Below are positions 10,546-24,000 of a stretch of DNA of 64,000 nt, piece after piece. The stretch's first letter is position 1; every line of letters starts with the position of its first letter. The position numbers were made by a program, and so were the translations under genes. The stretch spans positions 58,238,066-58,302,065 of the forward strand of contig CM063509.1 in NCBI GenBank assembly GCA_032207245.1, written 5' to 3'. This DNA comes from Pardosa pseudoannulata. Taxonomy: Eukaryota; Arthropoda; Arachnida; Araneae; Lycosidae. Under the pieces are notes generated by a model. The model was given only the letters and a program-made list of their open reading frames with translations, had not been told where the DNA came from and searched no databases.

Positions 10546-11811
10546 CCTTTTTTTAAGGTAATTTGTCAGTCTCCATAGGTTCAGTCCATTTTATGCAATT
10601 TGTGCGCAACCGGCATGTTCGAGAACTAACCATTCAGTTGAATCGTTCTTTGTATTTGATTCTTGTCAAATGTGATTGACTCATACATTCAACTGTTCTG
10701 ATCCATCGCCATACCTGAAATGCGAGGGTATACTTTAAATGTAAACATCATATTTTTTTTTAAATGTTTGAACCAATAAATTTTTAATGTGATGAATTTT
10801 AACCTCCTAGCTGTAATGTAAGCATTTGTAATATCTTATCCGATATGAAATGTATCTTTTACTTTGTAATAACAGTATTAACTGCTTATGAAAGTACTTT
10901 AGTGCTGTCGTATGTTTGTTTATTTTTGGCAGACTAAGATATTTACATTATTTGTGTCATTAGTGAGTTTATGAGATATGTTAGTTTTCATTTTTTAGTG
11001 CTTAAAAGTGAGTCTGAAGAGAAATTATTCTTATTAATCTAAATATATTTAAGTAGTAAAAATAGTAGTAGAGCCGTATACGGTAATAATGAAATAAGGG
11101 TAGGTAAATAAATATTAATTGTACAAAATGCAATTAAGTTTAAGTATGCAACATTTAACTAATGGCCATTTTAAATTTTGTTTGCTTTTCTAGTGTCTAC
11201 ATTAAATAATTTGAATGATAATAGATGCTAGGGAACAAATGAACACATTGATTTATAACGTATGTTTTGGAAGTAACATGTCTTTAATCTTTGAAGAAAT
11301 TAATTTCTTATTTGATAAATTTTAAGTATATAGTTGTAGTGTTATCTATTACAGCATTTTTCTTATATAATAATAATTGTCCTTTCATATTAACTGCTTG
11401 AAGAACTTTAATGTTGTATAAGCAGTAAATGTAATTTTTCGAGATTTTTTTAGGTTTTGCAGCAAAATAAAAACTGTGTTAAACATTTTTGAATTGTTGA
11501 GACAAGCATTTAAAATTTATCACTTTAATTATTTATTAGACTTCTTTCTCTAGAAATTAGACATAAAGTTATAGTATAGAATAGAAAAAGTTATGAGGTA
11601 TCTGGTATTGAAGTAAAAGAATATATTTTTACATTGTGAAATTCTAGAATTGAAACATTAAAACATTTTTTTAAAGTTAAAATTTTGTAGAATTAATTTT
11701 GTTTGTTAGCATAAGTGTGTGTTTAGTTATTTGCTTTAGGAATTATTCCTAGTAAAGAAGAAAATTGTAGTTGGGAAATGAAATTGTCTTTTTATCTTCT
11801 TTTAACCCTTT
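10546..11811. other. AT-rich spacer, nothing recognised
   Basis: Non-coding AT-rich sequence between a SINE and a TTAA-flanked element. No domains or repeat ends were identified. Confidence 0.5.
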
Positions 11812-11815
11812 AGCG

Positions 11816-12645
11816 GACAGTGGTTTCGTAGCGAAACCGCCTATTAAACATCTTTCTTTTAAACTTTACTTTTTGGAGTACTTTACTTTATCTTTGCAAA
11901 ATTATTTACAGCTCCAATCCCATGCATCTGTGATGTATGGAAGCCAATAATGTAGATTCAAGAGCTTCTGCAATTAAAAAAGAACTTTTTAGAGACATGG
12001 ATGATTTTTCAATTTTTTTTAATGTTTTTGACATTTTAAATTTACAGCAGATGATAGCTCTACATTTATTTTTTCTTTTGAAATATATGTATTTAAACTT
12101 GCTGTACATGAGAAGTCAGTAATTCAATTTATCCTTCTTATGACCCCAAATAAAAGTATCTATAGAAACCCCACTTATAAATTGTTAAGCTATTTATTTA
12201 TTGTATCATTTTAAGGATTAATATTTATTGTTCTTCTAGTATAGTTAAACTTTTAAAAAGTACAATGTTCAAGCTTTACAAGGGGAGGAATTAATCAGTT
12301 AAACAAATCCTCAAAACCTCCTTGCCTAACGATGGTTGATTGGTTAGGGTGCAGGCCTTTGGGACCGGAGTTTGTGGGTTCGAATCCCACTGGGTCATGG
12401 ATGTTTGTAGCTGTCCGGAATCGGCTTTAAGCAGTAAGTCCTGATCTCATTAGACCTCATCTTTCAAAAGAGTAGATTGTAGCACTCCAAACCAAACCTT
12501 TCTTAGGTATCCTCTAAGGCAAACCCTCCTAAGGAATGTAAAGAAAACTTATATGTTATATTTTACATTTACAAGGTTCATAGATAGCATTTATAAACTA
12601 ATTACACTAAATTCCAATGAATTTATTTTGGTGACTTTTAAAGGG
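11816..12645. mobile_element. Possible piggyBac-like TTAA element with inserted SINE
   Basis: TTAA (11812-11815) is followed by CCCTTTAGCGG. On the right, TTAAAGGG is followed by TTAA (12646-12649). The ends share only CCCTTTA as an inverted repeat, so the assignment is tentative. A SINE copy sits at 12331-12498. No transposase was recognised inside. Confidence 0.45.
12331..12498 (+). repeat. tRNA-derived SINE copy
   Basis: Head GGTTAGGGTGCAGGC, B box GGTTCGAATCC, the body CGGCTTTAAGCAGTAAGTCC, and a GTAGCACTCCAAACCAAACC tail. Confidence 0.88.
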
Positions 12646-12649
12646 TTAA

Positions 12650-13640
12650 ATAATTTTTAAATACACATACATATATATTGCTAAAATATGTTAAAACAGT
12701 ATAAAGTATTTTTCTTTCTGCTTATATAATTTAAATTCTGTTATTCTGTTTTATTTAATTTAAAAAAGTTTTCTATGAGTGAATTTTTCTTAATAAAAAT
12801 GACACAAAGTTAAAAAAAAAAAAAAGAATCTCAGATCAGGACACTAACAAGTGCTATGATCTACTTGTACTTACAGACATAGATATATAGCTTTTCTAAG
12901 AAGGGCCTTTTTTTATTTTTATTTATTTATTTATTTTTTTATGAAAGGCTGGAAATTCCTTTCACTTCAGAAAAATTTTGTTTGGACTGTTGGAAGTAGC
13001 ATGTGAAGCTTTCTTGATGCTGCATTTTATTTGCCAGTATTATGGCTTTTTCATTTCATTTTGTAACTTTGTTTTATACCTACATTGGATACAGTGAGTA
13101 GAACTAGTCTTTGACTATTTCTTGGGGGAAAAAAGAAAAAAAAAAAATCAGCAACTAATGGGGAGGGTTGTCAAACCTCTACCTTCACCTATGCTCATGC
13201 TTACGTTATGGAAGTAGAACAACTGTCTGCAGTCTAAAAGAATTTTTAAAAATAATAATGTAAATTAGCATTTTTATTCATAAAATCTACATACTTTTGT
13301 GGTATTTCATGTATTCAATTTAGCGCTATATATCATGTTAATTTACCTGTAATACAAGAAACAGTTACTTAAAAAGTGGTACTCTAAAATTAGGGAACTA
13401 TCCTATTTTGTCTAATATTGATGATGATTATATGGAGTCTAGTTGTATTTTTTGTGTATTGAGGAAACCTAAATTTCATAGTTGTGGATAATATTTCTTT
13501 ATTTGAATATTGTGACAATATTTTTCTATTCAATTTTTTGTTCTCTTTGTTTATTTTCACAATTTTCCTTTGATGCATATATGTTGGAAAATTTGGGTGT
13601 ACGATGAATACGATAATATTATACACCATCTCCGACAACT
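12650..13640. other. AT-rich spacer, nothing recognised
   Basis: Non-coding sequence with short A and T runs. No supported feature. Confidence 0.5.
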
Positions 13641-13644
13641 AAAT

Positions 13645-13920
13645 ACACTTGGTCAATAGGAAAGAAGGTCGACTCTATAAATTATAACTTAACAAATATT
13701 TAATCAGAAATAAAGATAAGCCTGCACGTAGGATCGTTCTACAGATAGAACTGCATATGGTACACTAGATCACCATAACAAAGCGGGGTGATTCTTTGAT
13801 GACTGAAAGTCAGTTACGGTTGCTGCACCGAGAGTCCAGTCATGCTGCGTATTGTGCAACCGTGTATTGCAATTCCGTCAGGTCAGGAGTGCGGTGATGT
13901 AGTTGTTCATAGCCACTGCA
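13645..13920 (+). promoter_or_regulatory. Candidate promoter / first non-coding exon region
   Basis: GC and CpG content rises clearly over about 270 bp in an otherwise AT-rich region, about 0.7 kb upstream of the first recognisable exon of the Ig/LDLa gene. That exon has an acceptor upstream of its start codon, so an earlier non-coding exon is expected. A possible donor (CAG|GTCAGG) is near 13880. Only composition and position support this. Confidence 0.25.
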
Positions 13921-14592
13921 ATGTATTCTTTAACTGAAAAAAAAAAAAAAATCTGAAATCATATATAGCGAGCTTTAAGATAACATTTAGATTAAAAAAA
14001 AAAGATATTACACTTGCCTATTTATCTGTGGATAGTAGTTGCACCATGAAACCACCATGCATTCAGGACTAACTGAGACAGGAGGGGGGAAAAACTTGTC
14101 ACACACCATTTGTAATAAATGACAAAATTTGCAAATTTAAAAGAAATTTAATTTAAAAATTACATTATTTAAAAATAAGTCATAAAAAAGAATAAAATTA
14201 TATACATTTATGTAATTTTTTTTTTAATAATGTGTTAAAATATCTTAAATATACTGAAATGAGGCTGTTTTATTTTATGCTTAGTATTAATGAATTTTTA
14301 TTGAAATATGCACTTTAGTACAATCCCAATTTTCTCCCACCATAGGGAGAAATAGTATCAATACATGCATAAAAAATATAATGCTATTAAAAGGTATTTT
14401 GAGAAAATTTTAAAATGCTATATTTTCAATTTATATCGTTCAAATTCATATAAAATGCATCAGAAGTTTTATTGAAATTTTATAGTTACATTTTAATATG
14501 CTTTTTATCCTATAGTCTGGTTTGAGACAAAAAGTGCTTGAAATTTATATGCTAAACATTCTATTCTTGTTGTTTTTATGATTTTATTTTAG

Positions 14593-14745
14593 GTACCCTA
14601 CACTATATTTTCCTTGTGATCATGAAGTATGTGAAACTGTTAAATTATGTTACTTCTAAGAAGTTACTAAAGTGTATATAGAAAATATATATAAAGATGA
14701 TGCATCTTGTTACAATATTATTTTTACTGAGAGGTGCTTGGGCTG
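14593..14745 (+). CDS. Ig/LDLa receptor exon 1: 5' UTR end and signal peptide
   Basis: A pyrimidine-rich stretch and TTTTAG at 14592 suggest an acceptor, so part of the 5' UTR is in this exon. Translation starts at 14697 (two adjacent ATG codons) and reads MMHLVTILFLLRGAWA, a typical short hydrophobic signal peptide. The exon ends at 14745 before the donor GTAGGT, in phase 1. Confidence 0.8.
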
Positions 14746-15022
14746 GTAGGTACAAAAAATATTTATGAATTTTTTTTAGAAATTATAAGTTTCTTGATAT
14801 CTCAAGGAAAATAACATGAACATTTTTTAAAAACATATTGTAGATAAAGATTAATCTTTTATTCTGATTATTTTAAATAAATTTACTAAAAAAAGTTATA
14901 TTATCTTAATTAGGTGTTTTAAAAAATACATTGTAAATATTAATCTAAGAAAAATGTTAACCTACTTTCATCTGTATTCCCTGTATATGTATATTTAGTT
15001 ATATGTGTGTAAGTTCATGTGA

Positions 15023-15085
<63 letters not shown>

Positions 15086-18000
15086 AACATTCTTGAATAT
15101 AATCAATTAATGACAAGGAAAATTGAAAAGTGAATTAATGGTTTGTCTAAAAAACTGGAAAAATTCACCTTTGGAAAAAAAGGATGACAATTTAAAAGGG
15201 AAAAATGTATTTAAGTAATAAAATCTTGTATATACTATAAAGTAAAATTAAAAGTTAAAACTGCATTAATGTCCAAAATTATTTTATATGCATAAATTCA
15301 TGGATTTCTCAGAAATAGTGAGCTATAATTATATGAATTTTACTGAAATGACATATCATTTCTAATTACAAAGGATAAAACATAAGTGCACTGCATATGA
15401 TATATTATTGTATCATGAAGTCATAAAAATTGTAATGAAAAGTTTCAAACAAAATTCAGAAAATAGAATAACTTAGAATACCTTCATTCAAAGGAATTTG
15501 TCAACAAGGTTTGCTTGATCTGAAAGAGCATTATTGTCCATAAATAAAAAATTAAATCCATATGCACCTCTGAGAAGTCTTACATGAGTCTTCAAGGCAT
15601 CATTTTGATATCTCTGTGCAGTGTAAGGTTTGCTGTTGAAAACATGTAGGGGCATATATCTACCGATCATTATACCTCTCTATTCTATCAGACTCCACTA
15701 CAAAAACAGTCAAGGTCAAGTTCTATAATTAAAAGATATAATTTTGAGTTCTTGATTTCCTAAAGATGTAAACACATTTAGAATCACCTGTAAAACTAAA
15801 CCTTGACACATCGGTAAAGGGAACAGGGCACCATTGCTGTTTACTCTAGTTCTATATTCTTTGCATTAGTTAAAGCCATCCCCTTTTTTTTAAAAAAACA
15901 AACAAACAGCAAAACCTATACTCTTAAGTATCTGGTATATAAAAACCTTTTCATTAAACATTCTATGTACTATTGCTGTCAAACAGCAGTTCCAGTGGCA
16001 AACTGTAAACTCTGAACAGTAGACTTTCTGTTACAGTGGGTAGTTATTGCCAGATATTGATCTTCAGAAGCAGTTATCATATGTTTCCAACCTTATTCAG
16101 GCCTTATAACAGTTTTGATGTTTATAAATTATTTTCATAACATTAAGATTGTCATTCTCATAATATTCAGATCTGGCTATTCTGCTTCTAAACAGTCCAT
16201 GAGATACCTTTTCACAGATTCTACCAAATTATACTGTTGGAGCAAAAACTCTTTTTTACAATAAGAATCTGTAATAGAAAAACAAAGTTCTAACACTAAG
16301 GAAATAACTAAAGAATGTCTGCTTGATTTTACTTGCAGGTTCATTTCTAAAAAATCTACAATAACACAAACATATCATAATATATAAGCTTCTCATTTCG
16401 CTCATATCAAATGGGTGAGTACCAGAAAAATGAACAATAGTGTATACATGCTTACCTGGGTAGTAATGCTGGAATAGGATATCCATTGTAAAATGACAGT
16501 CATGGGACCTATAAATTACACCTATAAACCTATAAATATTGTGCAAACTAGGCATTTTTATATTTTATTCAACATACAACACGACTTATTTACAGGGGAC
16601 TTAGAACTTTTCCCCATTAGACAAAAGCACTCATATATACAACACAAAAACAGAACTCACAACAACTTATGTAATTAACAACTAATCAAAATAAAAACAA
16701 CATTCTTTAGAACATTATCTGTTCCTCTTTTCTTCTTCTTCTTCTTCTTTTTTTTTTTTTTTTTTTTTTAAACACCTGGTGCCATCTGTAGGTACTAGTG
16801 ACTACTAGCATCAATTATGCAACAGATACTTTGAAGCATAACAAACTAGTTTGAGTGTTTACACACTGAAATCAAATGCTGTGTTGCTGTGAGCAAAAAT
16901 TTACTCATTTTCTTTAAAGCTGCTTCTGATGACATAAGCTTAGATTTGCATATCAGAAACGATTTGATTACTTTTGATTGGTTACTGCTAATAAGGCTTG
17001 TTTTTCCTACATTTCCGGCAATCGGGATCATATGGATTGAATATTTAATTGAATATCATATTTGTGAATGTGTAAAAATAATTTTGGACATCAATGTTCT
17101 TTAAAATAAATAATTTTTTTATTTTGACATAACTAGCTATTGTTTTTTAACCTTTTGCCTTAAAACAATGTATGATAGATGTGATCGTACTACTGTGCCT
17201 AAAATGAGAACCTCGTATCACATACGTGATTATTCTGTCTAGCCAAAAGTGAAAAGCTCGCGTCAGATGGCAAAAAGGAAAATTGATACTAATAAGTGTG
17301 CTGGAAAGTGTCCTGATTACACCTTAGAAACTGAAACAGATACCGATTTGGATACATCTGAAGATAGCATTGTAGTTTGTTCTGTAAAAAAACGTGTGCA
17401 AAATTTAGTTAGTGATGAAAGAGTAATGAAGAAAATATCAGGAATCAGCTATCAGAACAATGGATTTGGGAATCAAAAATTAATCAACCGAAGATATGGA
17501 AGTATACAGAAACTCCTGGCCTAAAATTAACATCTACAGGTGAGTTAAATGAAAACAGTGGAAAGTTAGACTTTTTTTATGCAATATTTGAAAAAGAGTT
17601 TTGGGAAATTATTGTAACTGAAACAAACTGCTATGCAGAGCAATGTATAAGTGATGAAATGCAGTATTATTAATGTCCACTGGTTTGTTCACAATTTAGC
17701 CTGTGATGAAATTGCTTCTGGTCACAACGCATGAAGAAAGCTTTCATCAAAAGTGGCACATACAATCGTCGCTCGATTCATAAGGCAAGAGGTTAATAAA
17801 CTGAAAATCAAAGCGTATGAAAACCAGATTTTAGAAAAGAACCAAATGAATCTAATTGCATTAAGTCCATACTAAAACAGCTATAACTGTTAAGTTCAAA
17901 TTAGGCATTCACTTTTTGAAGAATAAGAATAAATAGGAAAACTATAGGTATAAACAGTTATTACTAATGTTTTTGCAATGTGGTTATTCATATCAATTTA

Positions 18001-21000
18001 ATTGCATTATAGTAATTTTGTTTGCACTGTCCTTATGATCACCTTTTTCATTTTTTCAGATTCTCATTTAGTTTTAAGTGTTTTGCCGTTTGGCAAAAAT
18101 ATAGTGTTGGAAGAGAGTACAGATTTAAATTTAACATGTAAAGTTAAATCACAAGGTTCACCTCATGAAAGGTAATATAAAATTGTTTCAATGAAGAATT
18201 TTAGTGTTTAGTAGCATAACATAATATGGATTAGTAATATAAATTTTTTTTAATCCAGTAATAAAATTGTTTTGACACATAAGATTGAATCATATATTTT
18301 GTATTTTGAATGAAAATAAAAAGCAAATTATTTATTTTAAAAAAATTATTTCAGTTTTGTAGTGGTCAATCGTTATTATTTTTAAATTATAATTTTGTTG
18401 TCAAATGAAAAGTTTTAAAATATTAATATTATTAATGCAAATAAAATAATACAAATAAAATATGGATTTGCAATATAAAAACTTTCATTATTCAAATAAT
18501 AAAATTATCTTGACATTTGAGATTGAATCATATATTTTGTGTTTTGAAGAAAAATGAAAAGCAAATTATTTTTTTAGAACATTGTTTCGGTTTTGTAGTG
18601 GTCAATCTTCATTATTTTAAAATTATAATTGTCAAATGAAATTTTTTTAATATTACATTACTATTATAAGTATAAAAGGGTTGTTTTATGTTAAGAAAAT
18701 TAAGCTTATCATGCATAGAAATATTAAAATCTTCAAGATAGACTGTTGAATAAATCAAACTATCATTTATATGTAAAATTATCAAATATTTTGATAGTAT
18801 TTAAAATGTTTTTTTGAGCCCTTTGTATTGTTTGTATGAAATAAAATTACATGCTTTATTGTATGTTTTGTAACTTATTTTTTTTATCACTTCTTATGTA
18901 TATATATATATAAAAGGGGCTTTGAATCAATAAACTGTAGAAGGTTTTGAATGACCCAATATTTTCGTAAGTGTGTGAGAAAAAAGTGAAACCCTAGATT
19001 ATCAAAATGTAACAAATATTTTTTAAACTATTCATAAATATATATTCATAGCTACTAACTTGTATGATTTTGCCATACAATGTACAAATTGTATGGATCA
19101 TTTAAAAAAAAGAGAAGAATTTAGTCAAGTTAAAAAATAAGATATACTTTCAAATTCTGGATTAAATCATCATTAAAAGTAATTAAAAAAATTTCCTGTC
19201 ATTAGCAAAAATTTATTAATATATTCTTGAAGGATTTTAAATCAGCAACATATAATTATTTTAAAAGTGAAAATTGAGTGACATACGATGACTTGAGTTT
19301 CACAGAAAGCTAGCTGTACATTAGTGTTTGGTTGTTTGATGGGACAGAAACGACTTCTAAGTCAGTTTACAGTTTTGACACTGTTAGTGGAAAGCCCATC
19401 AGACCTTCAAGGCTGTACCACATTGGATGGGGAAAATTGGTTTTTAGTTGTCTTTGGAACACTTTTTTTTCGTATGTCATGCTATTCCCCTTTCCAGGGC
19501 CAAACAAGGGCCGAATGGTAGAGCACTGCTCTTCGGAACCAGAGTTTGTGGGTTCGAATCTCGCTGATGGCATGGATGTTCGTAGCTGTTCAGAATCGGC
19601 TTTAAGCAGTAGGTCCCAGTCTCATTAGCCATTGTGTGCAAAACAGTAAATTGTAGCACTCCAAACCAAACCCACTTTTTAAAATCATTCTGATCAGTAG
19701 TTTTTTTTTTTTTTTTTTTTTTTTTTAAATACAGCTTTACAATTCTGTCTTTTCTCACCTTTAGTCACCTTTTTTACAATTGATCACTTTTAGTCACTTT
19801 TTTAAGTAAACAGTCACTTTTAGTCACTTTTTTCATGGTGTATCACAGCAAAAATCTGTTGTTAAAAAAAGAAAATCTGAATTAATAACAAAATATTTTA
19901 ATAAAAGACCAAAAATGGGATGCTCTAATCTTATTTTTCTCTTTAAAATGTAATAAGTCATATGGTTTGCAGCATTTTGTGAATTTAATAAGTCATAAAG
20001 AAGTTTCTGAAATCTACATTTAAATACATTAAAGTAATTTATGTCAAAGCACACATTTCTCTTTTTCTTCAAATTTTTGTTTAGATACTCTAATCTAGCT
20101 GCGTACATACTTCAAAACATCATTAATATATGCAGAAAATTGTGATTATAAAATTAATTTATTGTATGTATTCAAATCTAATTTATAGATTTTCTTGAAT
20201 AAAAAGCAATGTTGAGTTGTGTTAATCAAAATTTTTAACCTTTTTTGTATTTGACGCTAAAATCATGTCTTGCATGAATCATTTGATTTATACATGGTTT
20301 CCGCGCACCTGGAAAGTCAGGGAAAATCATGGATTTAGACAATGGATTAATTTTGTCTTGGAAAGTCTTGATTTTTCAAGTAAAATGAGTAAAAGTCATG
20401 GAAAGTCATGGATCCGTTAAACTACCGATAAAAAAAAATGCATTGAATTGTTTAATTCTATTTTTACTTGTCATTTAACTGAAGTTACTGAGTTTGGTAT
20501 TTATGTATTATCGTATTGGCCCTATTGATTAAGTAAAATTTGTGTACCAAGGAAACTCAAAGCAAGAAAGCTTAATGGGTGGGTAAATGTATATTATTCT
20601 GGTTTATTCTTAAATTGTAGATTAAAATTTTATTAATATAATAATTATTTTTTTAATAAAAATTAGCTAAGATTTTTGCACAAAATATAAGTTTATCTCT
20701 AAGGATATTGTATATAAGCATTATAGGATTGTATTTCGCAATTATTCATGGTCATCTGAATAATACCAAAGTACCCTGAATTCAAATTGGAAGCATTTTG
20801 ATTGAAAAATTGCTATATGAGTAAACTTACGTATGTAGATACAACAATTTATTTTTATGTATGTGAGTTTATTAACACTTGTAAGTTCATAGTTTTTATG
20901 ATAAAATTCCTGTAATTTCTCTAAAAGCATATATTTCATTTGTATGTACATCAGAAATTTTATTTATATATACTTTAATGAAAGCTTTTAAAACTCATGG

Positions 21001-24000
21001 AAAATGATCTGCTAAATCAAGGAAAGTCATGAAAAGTCATGGATTTGAAAAATTTTAATTTGGCAGATACCCTGTTTATAGCTAAAATAAATAGAAAAAT
21101 CTTAATAATAGCATCTGCAATCAAGAGGAGAAAAAATCGCTTTTCTTTTTTTCAATGTTTAGTCACTTTTTAGTCACTTATTCTGTATTATTTGTCACTT
21201 TTCTCACCTTTTTGAAAGTACCTCAGCAGTTGCAAGCCTGTAAATATTATTTTGAATTGGGACTTCAATCATAATCATCCTGTATATATTGGATAATATA
21301 TTAAAATTGCATGCATAATTGTAATAATTTTAAAATTGAAATGGTGGCAGCTATTTATGTTTTTTAAACATGCTTAAAAATATTAATTCTTTTATATTTA
21401 TTATTTTTTTCCTTAGATTTGACTTATCATGGAAATTACCTACAAGAGCCAATGAGGATGGCGATCGTATAAGTGTGTACGAAACCTATGATCAGTTAAC
21501 AGTTACCATTCATAATTTACAAGATGATGATTCTGGAATTTACATTTGTGAATTACAGAATAAAGGGATTAGGAGAACTAAAAAAATAACTGTCTTTGTT
21601 CGATCAAGTATGTTTAATTTAAATTCTTAGAATAAAATTTTTAACTCTCCTCCCCCTAAATTGTGTGTTGATATTAGTAAAATAGGGTGGTCACACATCA
21701 AGGAATACTAAAAATCATAAAGTTGTCAGTGTATTTAATGATCCAGGAACATATTTAGTACTTTATAAAATTCTGCAAAAATTAGGGAATTTTCCAAAAT
21801 TTCATCAATTAAGGTATATGTCTACATTCGGAAACTTTTTTCTTTAAACATAGAAACTAGTTCATGTTTTACATTTTTAGATTTATTTTTAATATTATTA
21901 TAGAGAATTGCACTTAAAAAATTTAATCCTGGAGAAGTTTTTATAAAATTTCTAATAAATAAAGAAAATTTACTAAAAAAATTAGGTTTTTTTTTAAAGG
22001 TCTAATTTTTTAATAAATTAAATTATTTCAATATTTTATGATGCAACACATTTCTTATACACTGGACTAGTGAATCACCTAAAATCTTTGCTTAATTTAC
22101 ATTTGGTAAAAAATTTTGGTTCTTCAAAATTATATACATGGGATTTTTAACAAATTTTCATTACCTTTATATCTAACTATGAGTGTAACATCATTTAAAA
22201 TTATCCAAGTTTAAAGCTTTTAGGTCATTTTCTGGTAAATACTATCAAAAGCATCCATAATAATTTTCAACAAAATATTTTAAGAACTTTTTGAGAAATC
22301 ACATTTCAAGTTTCAAAATTTTATTAAAAATACTGTTCTTAGAAAAATTCATTTGAAGTTTATGAAAGCAACATTAACTATTAAAAAATTAAAATACATG
22401 TTTAAAATTCCCCATACTTTCTTGCTTCAAAACTTTCTAATTGCCAAGTTGCTAATTATTAAAAATACTAGAAAAATGTTTAAACTAATCTTCATGAAAA
22501 TTTAAAAAGTTTTGTCCAAAAATTACTCTTAAAAGGATTTAAATTCACAAATTTCGGTTCTGAAGGCGCTACTTCCATTTTGTTTTGACAGTTGTCACTG
22601 ATGTTTAAACAGCTGTAAGTTTTTTTTTTAAATGCTGTAGAGAGGGGAAAAAAAAAAGATTTAGAAGCCTAAAAGTTGAAATTTTACAATAAAGTAATAA
22701 AAAAAATTATGATTTTTTATGACGTTTACAACGTAGACAGATACCTTAAAAAAGAAATTTAATGATAAAATTATAATTTTAGATTCAGTTGAAATAAAAC
22801 TGTAAAGAAAAGTTTTGAATTTTATTACAAATTTAAAAAAGTTTTACATTTAATTAAAAGTTTCAAGGAATGTTATTTTCCTTTAAGGTAGGATCATTTT
22901 CATTTTGAGGCATGGTAAATTATTTTAAAATATATTCATTATGTATGTTATTTTTATATTTCTTTTACCTCAATTCAATTTGAAGAAAAATATTTTATTG
23001 CTTTTAGTTATACCATTCACATGCATGCCAATTTAGAATGTTTGTTGAAGAGGAATACTGTCAAACATTGATAATTCAGTATCAGCATTTAATTAAACCA
23101 TAAATCTGGCAAAGAAAAATAAATACTGTAAGTGAAAAAAAAAAAAAAAACCAAGCAGAATTTTATTAAAAGTAAATAGAAAATATCATGCCAGATTATA
23201 GGTTTCCAGATTATAGATGCTTCACTGTATACCCACTGTATATAGGCCTTTTGACTTTGACTTCTATAATTCAAAGAGTGGCAAAATCATTAGGTGCATC
23301 CAAATGGAAAAATAACCAGAATTAAAGGGAAAAAAATTCAGCAGAATTTCATTAAAAGTAAAAAGAAAATGTCATGCCAGATTATAGGTTTCCAGATTAT
23401 AGATGCTTCACTGCATACCCACTGTATATAGGCCTTTTGACTTTGACTACTCTAATTCAAAGAGTGACACAAAATCATTAGGTGCATCCAAATGGAAAAA
23501 TAACCATGCATTTTCATATACCTAAAATGATATATTTTTTAGCACTGCAAAAAAATGACAAACCTCTCGTATATACAAATGCAATCTTTGCTGGGACCAA
23601 AATTTAGTATATTTTCAAAAAGTTTCACATAACTAAAATATGCCAAGGCATTTTGGAAATATAGGCATGGTTTCCGCGCACCTGGAAAGTCATGGAAAAT
23701 CATGGATTTAGACAATGGATTAATTTTGTCATGGAAAGTCTTGATTTTTCAAGTAAAATGAGTAAAATTCATGGATCTGCTAAAGTACTGATAAAAAAAA
23801 AAATGCATTGAATTTTTTAATTCTATTTTTATTTGTCATTTGGCTGAAGTTACTGAGTTTGGTATTTATGTATTATCCTATTGACCATATTGCCAAGTAA
23901 AATTTGTTCACCAAGGAAACTCAAAGCAAGAAAGCTTAATGGGTGGGTAAATGTATATTCTGGTTTTTTCTTAAATTGTAGATTAAAATTTTATTAATAT

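Larger units (their letters stand above)
14746..18059 (+). other. Intron 1, repeats and unassigned DNA
   Basis: Holds a TA microsatellite, a Tc1-like transposase fragment and a TTAA piggyBac-like element. The stretch 15865-17156 has a CTT/poly-T tract near 16730-16770 but no feature that I can support. Confidence 0.6.

Noticed and set aside
19477..19758. Minus-strand open frame covering the SINE
   Set aside because: Composed of SINE and poly-T sequence; similar frames appear over other SINE copies (10351-10536, 30418-30612).
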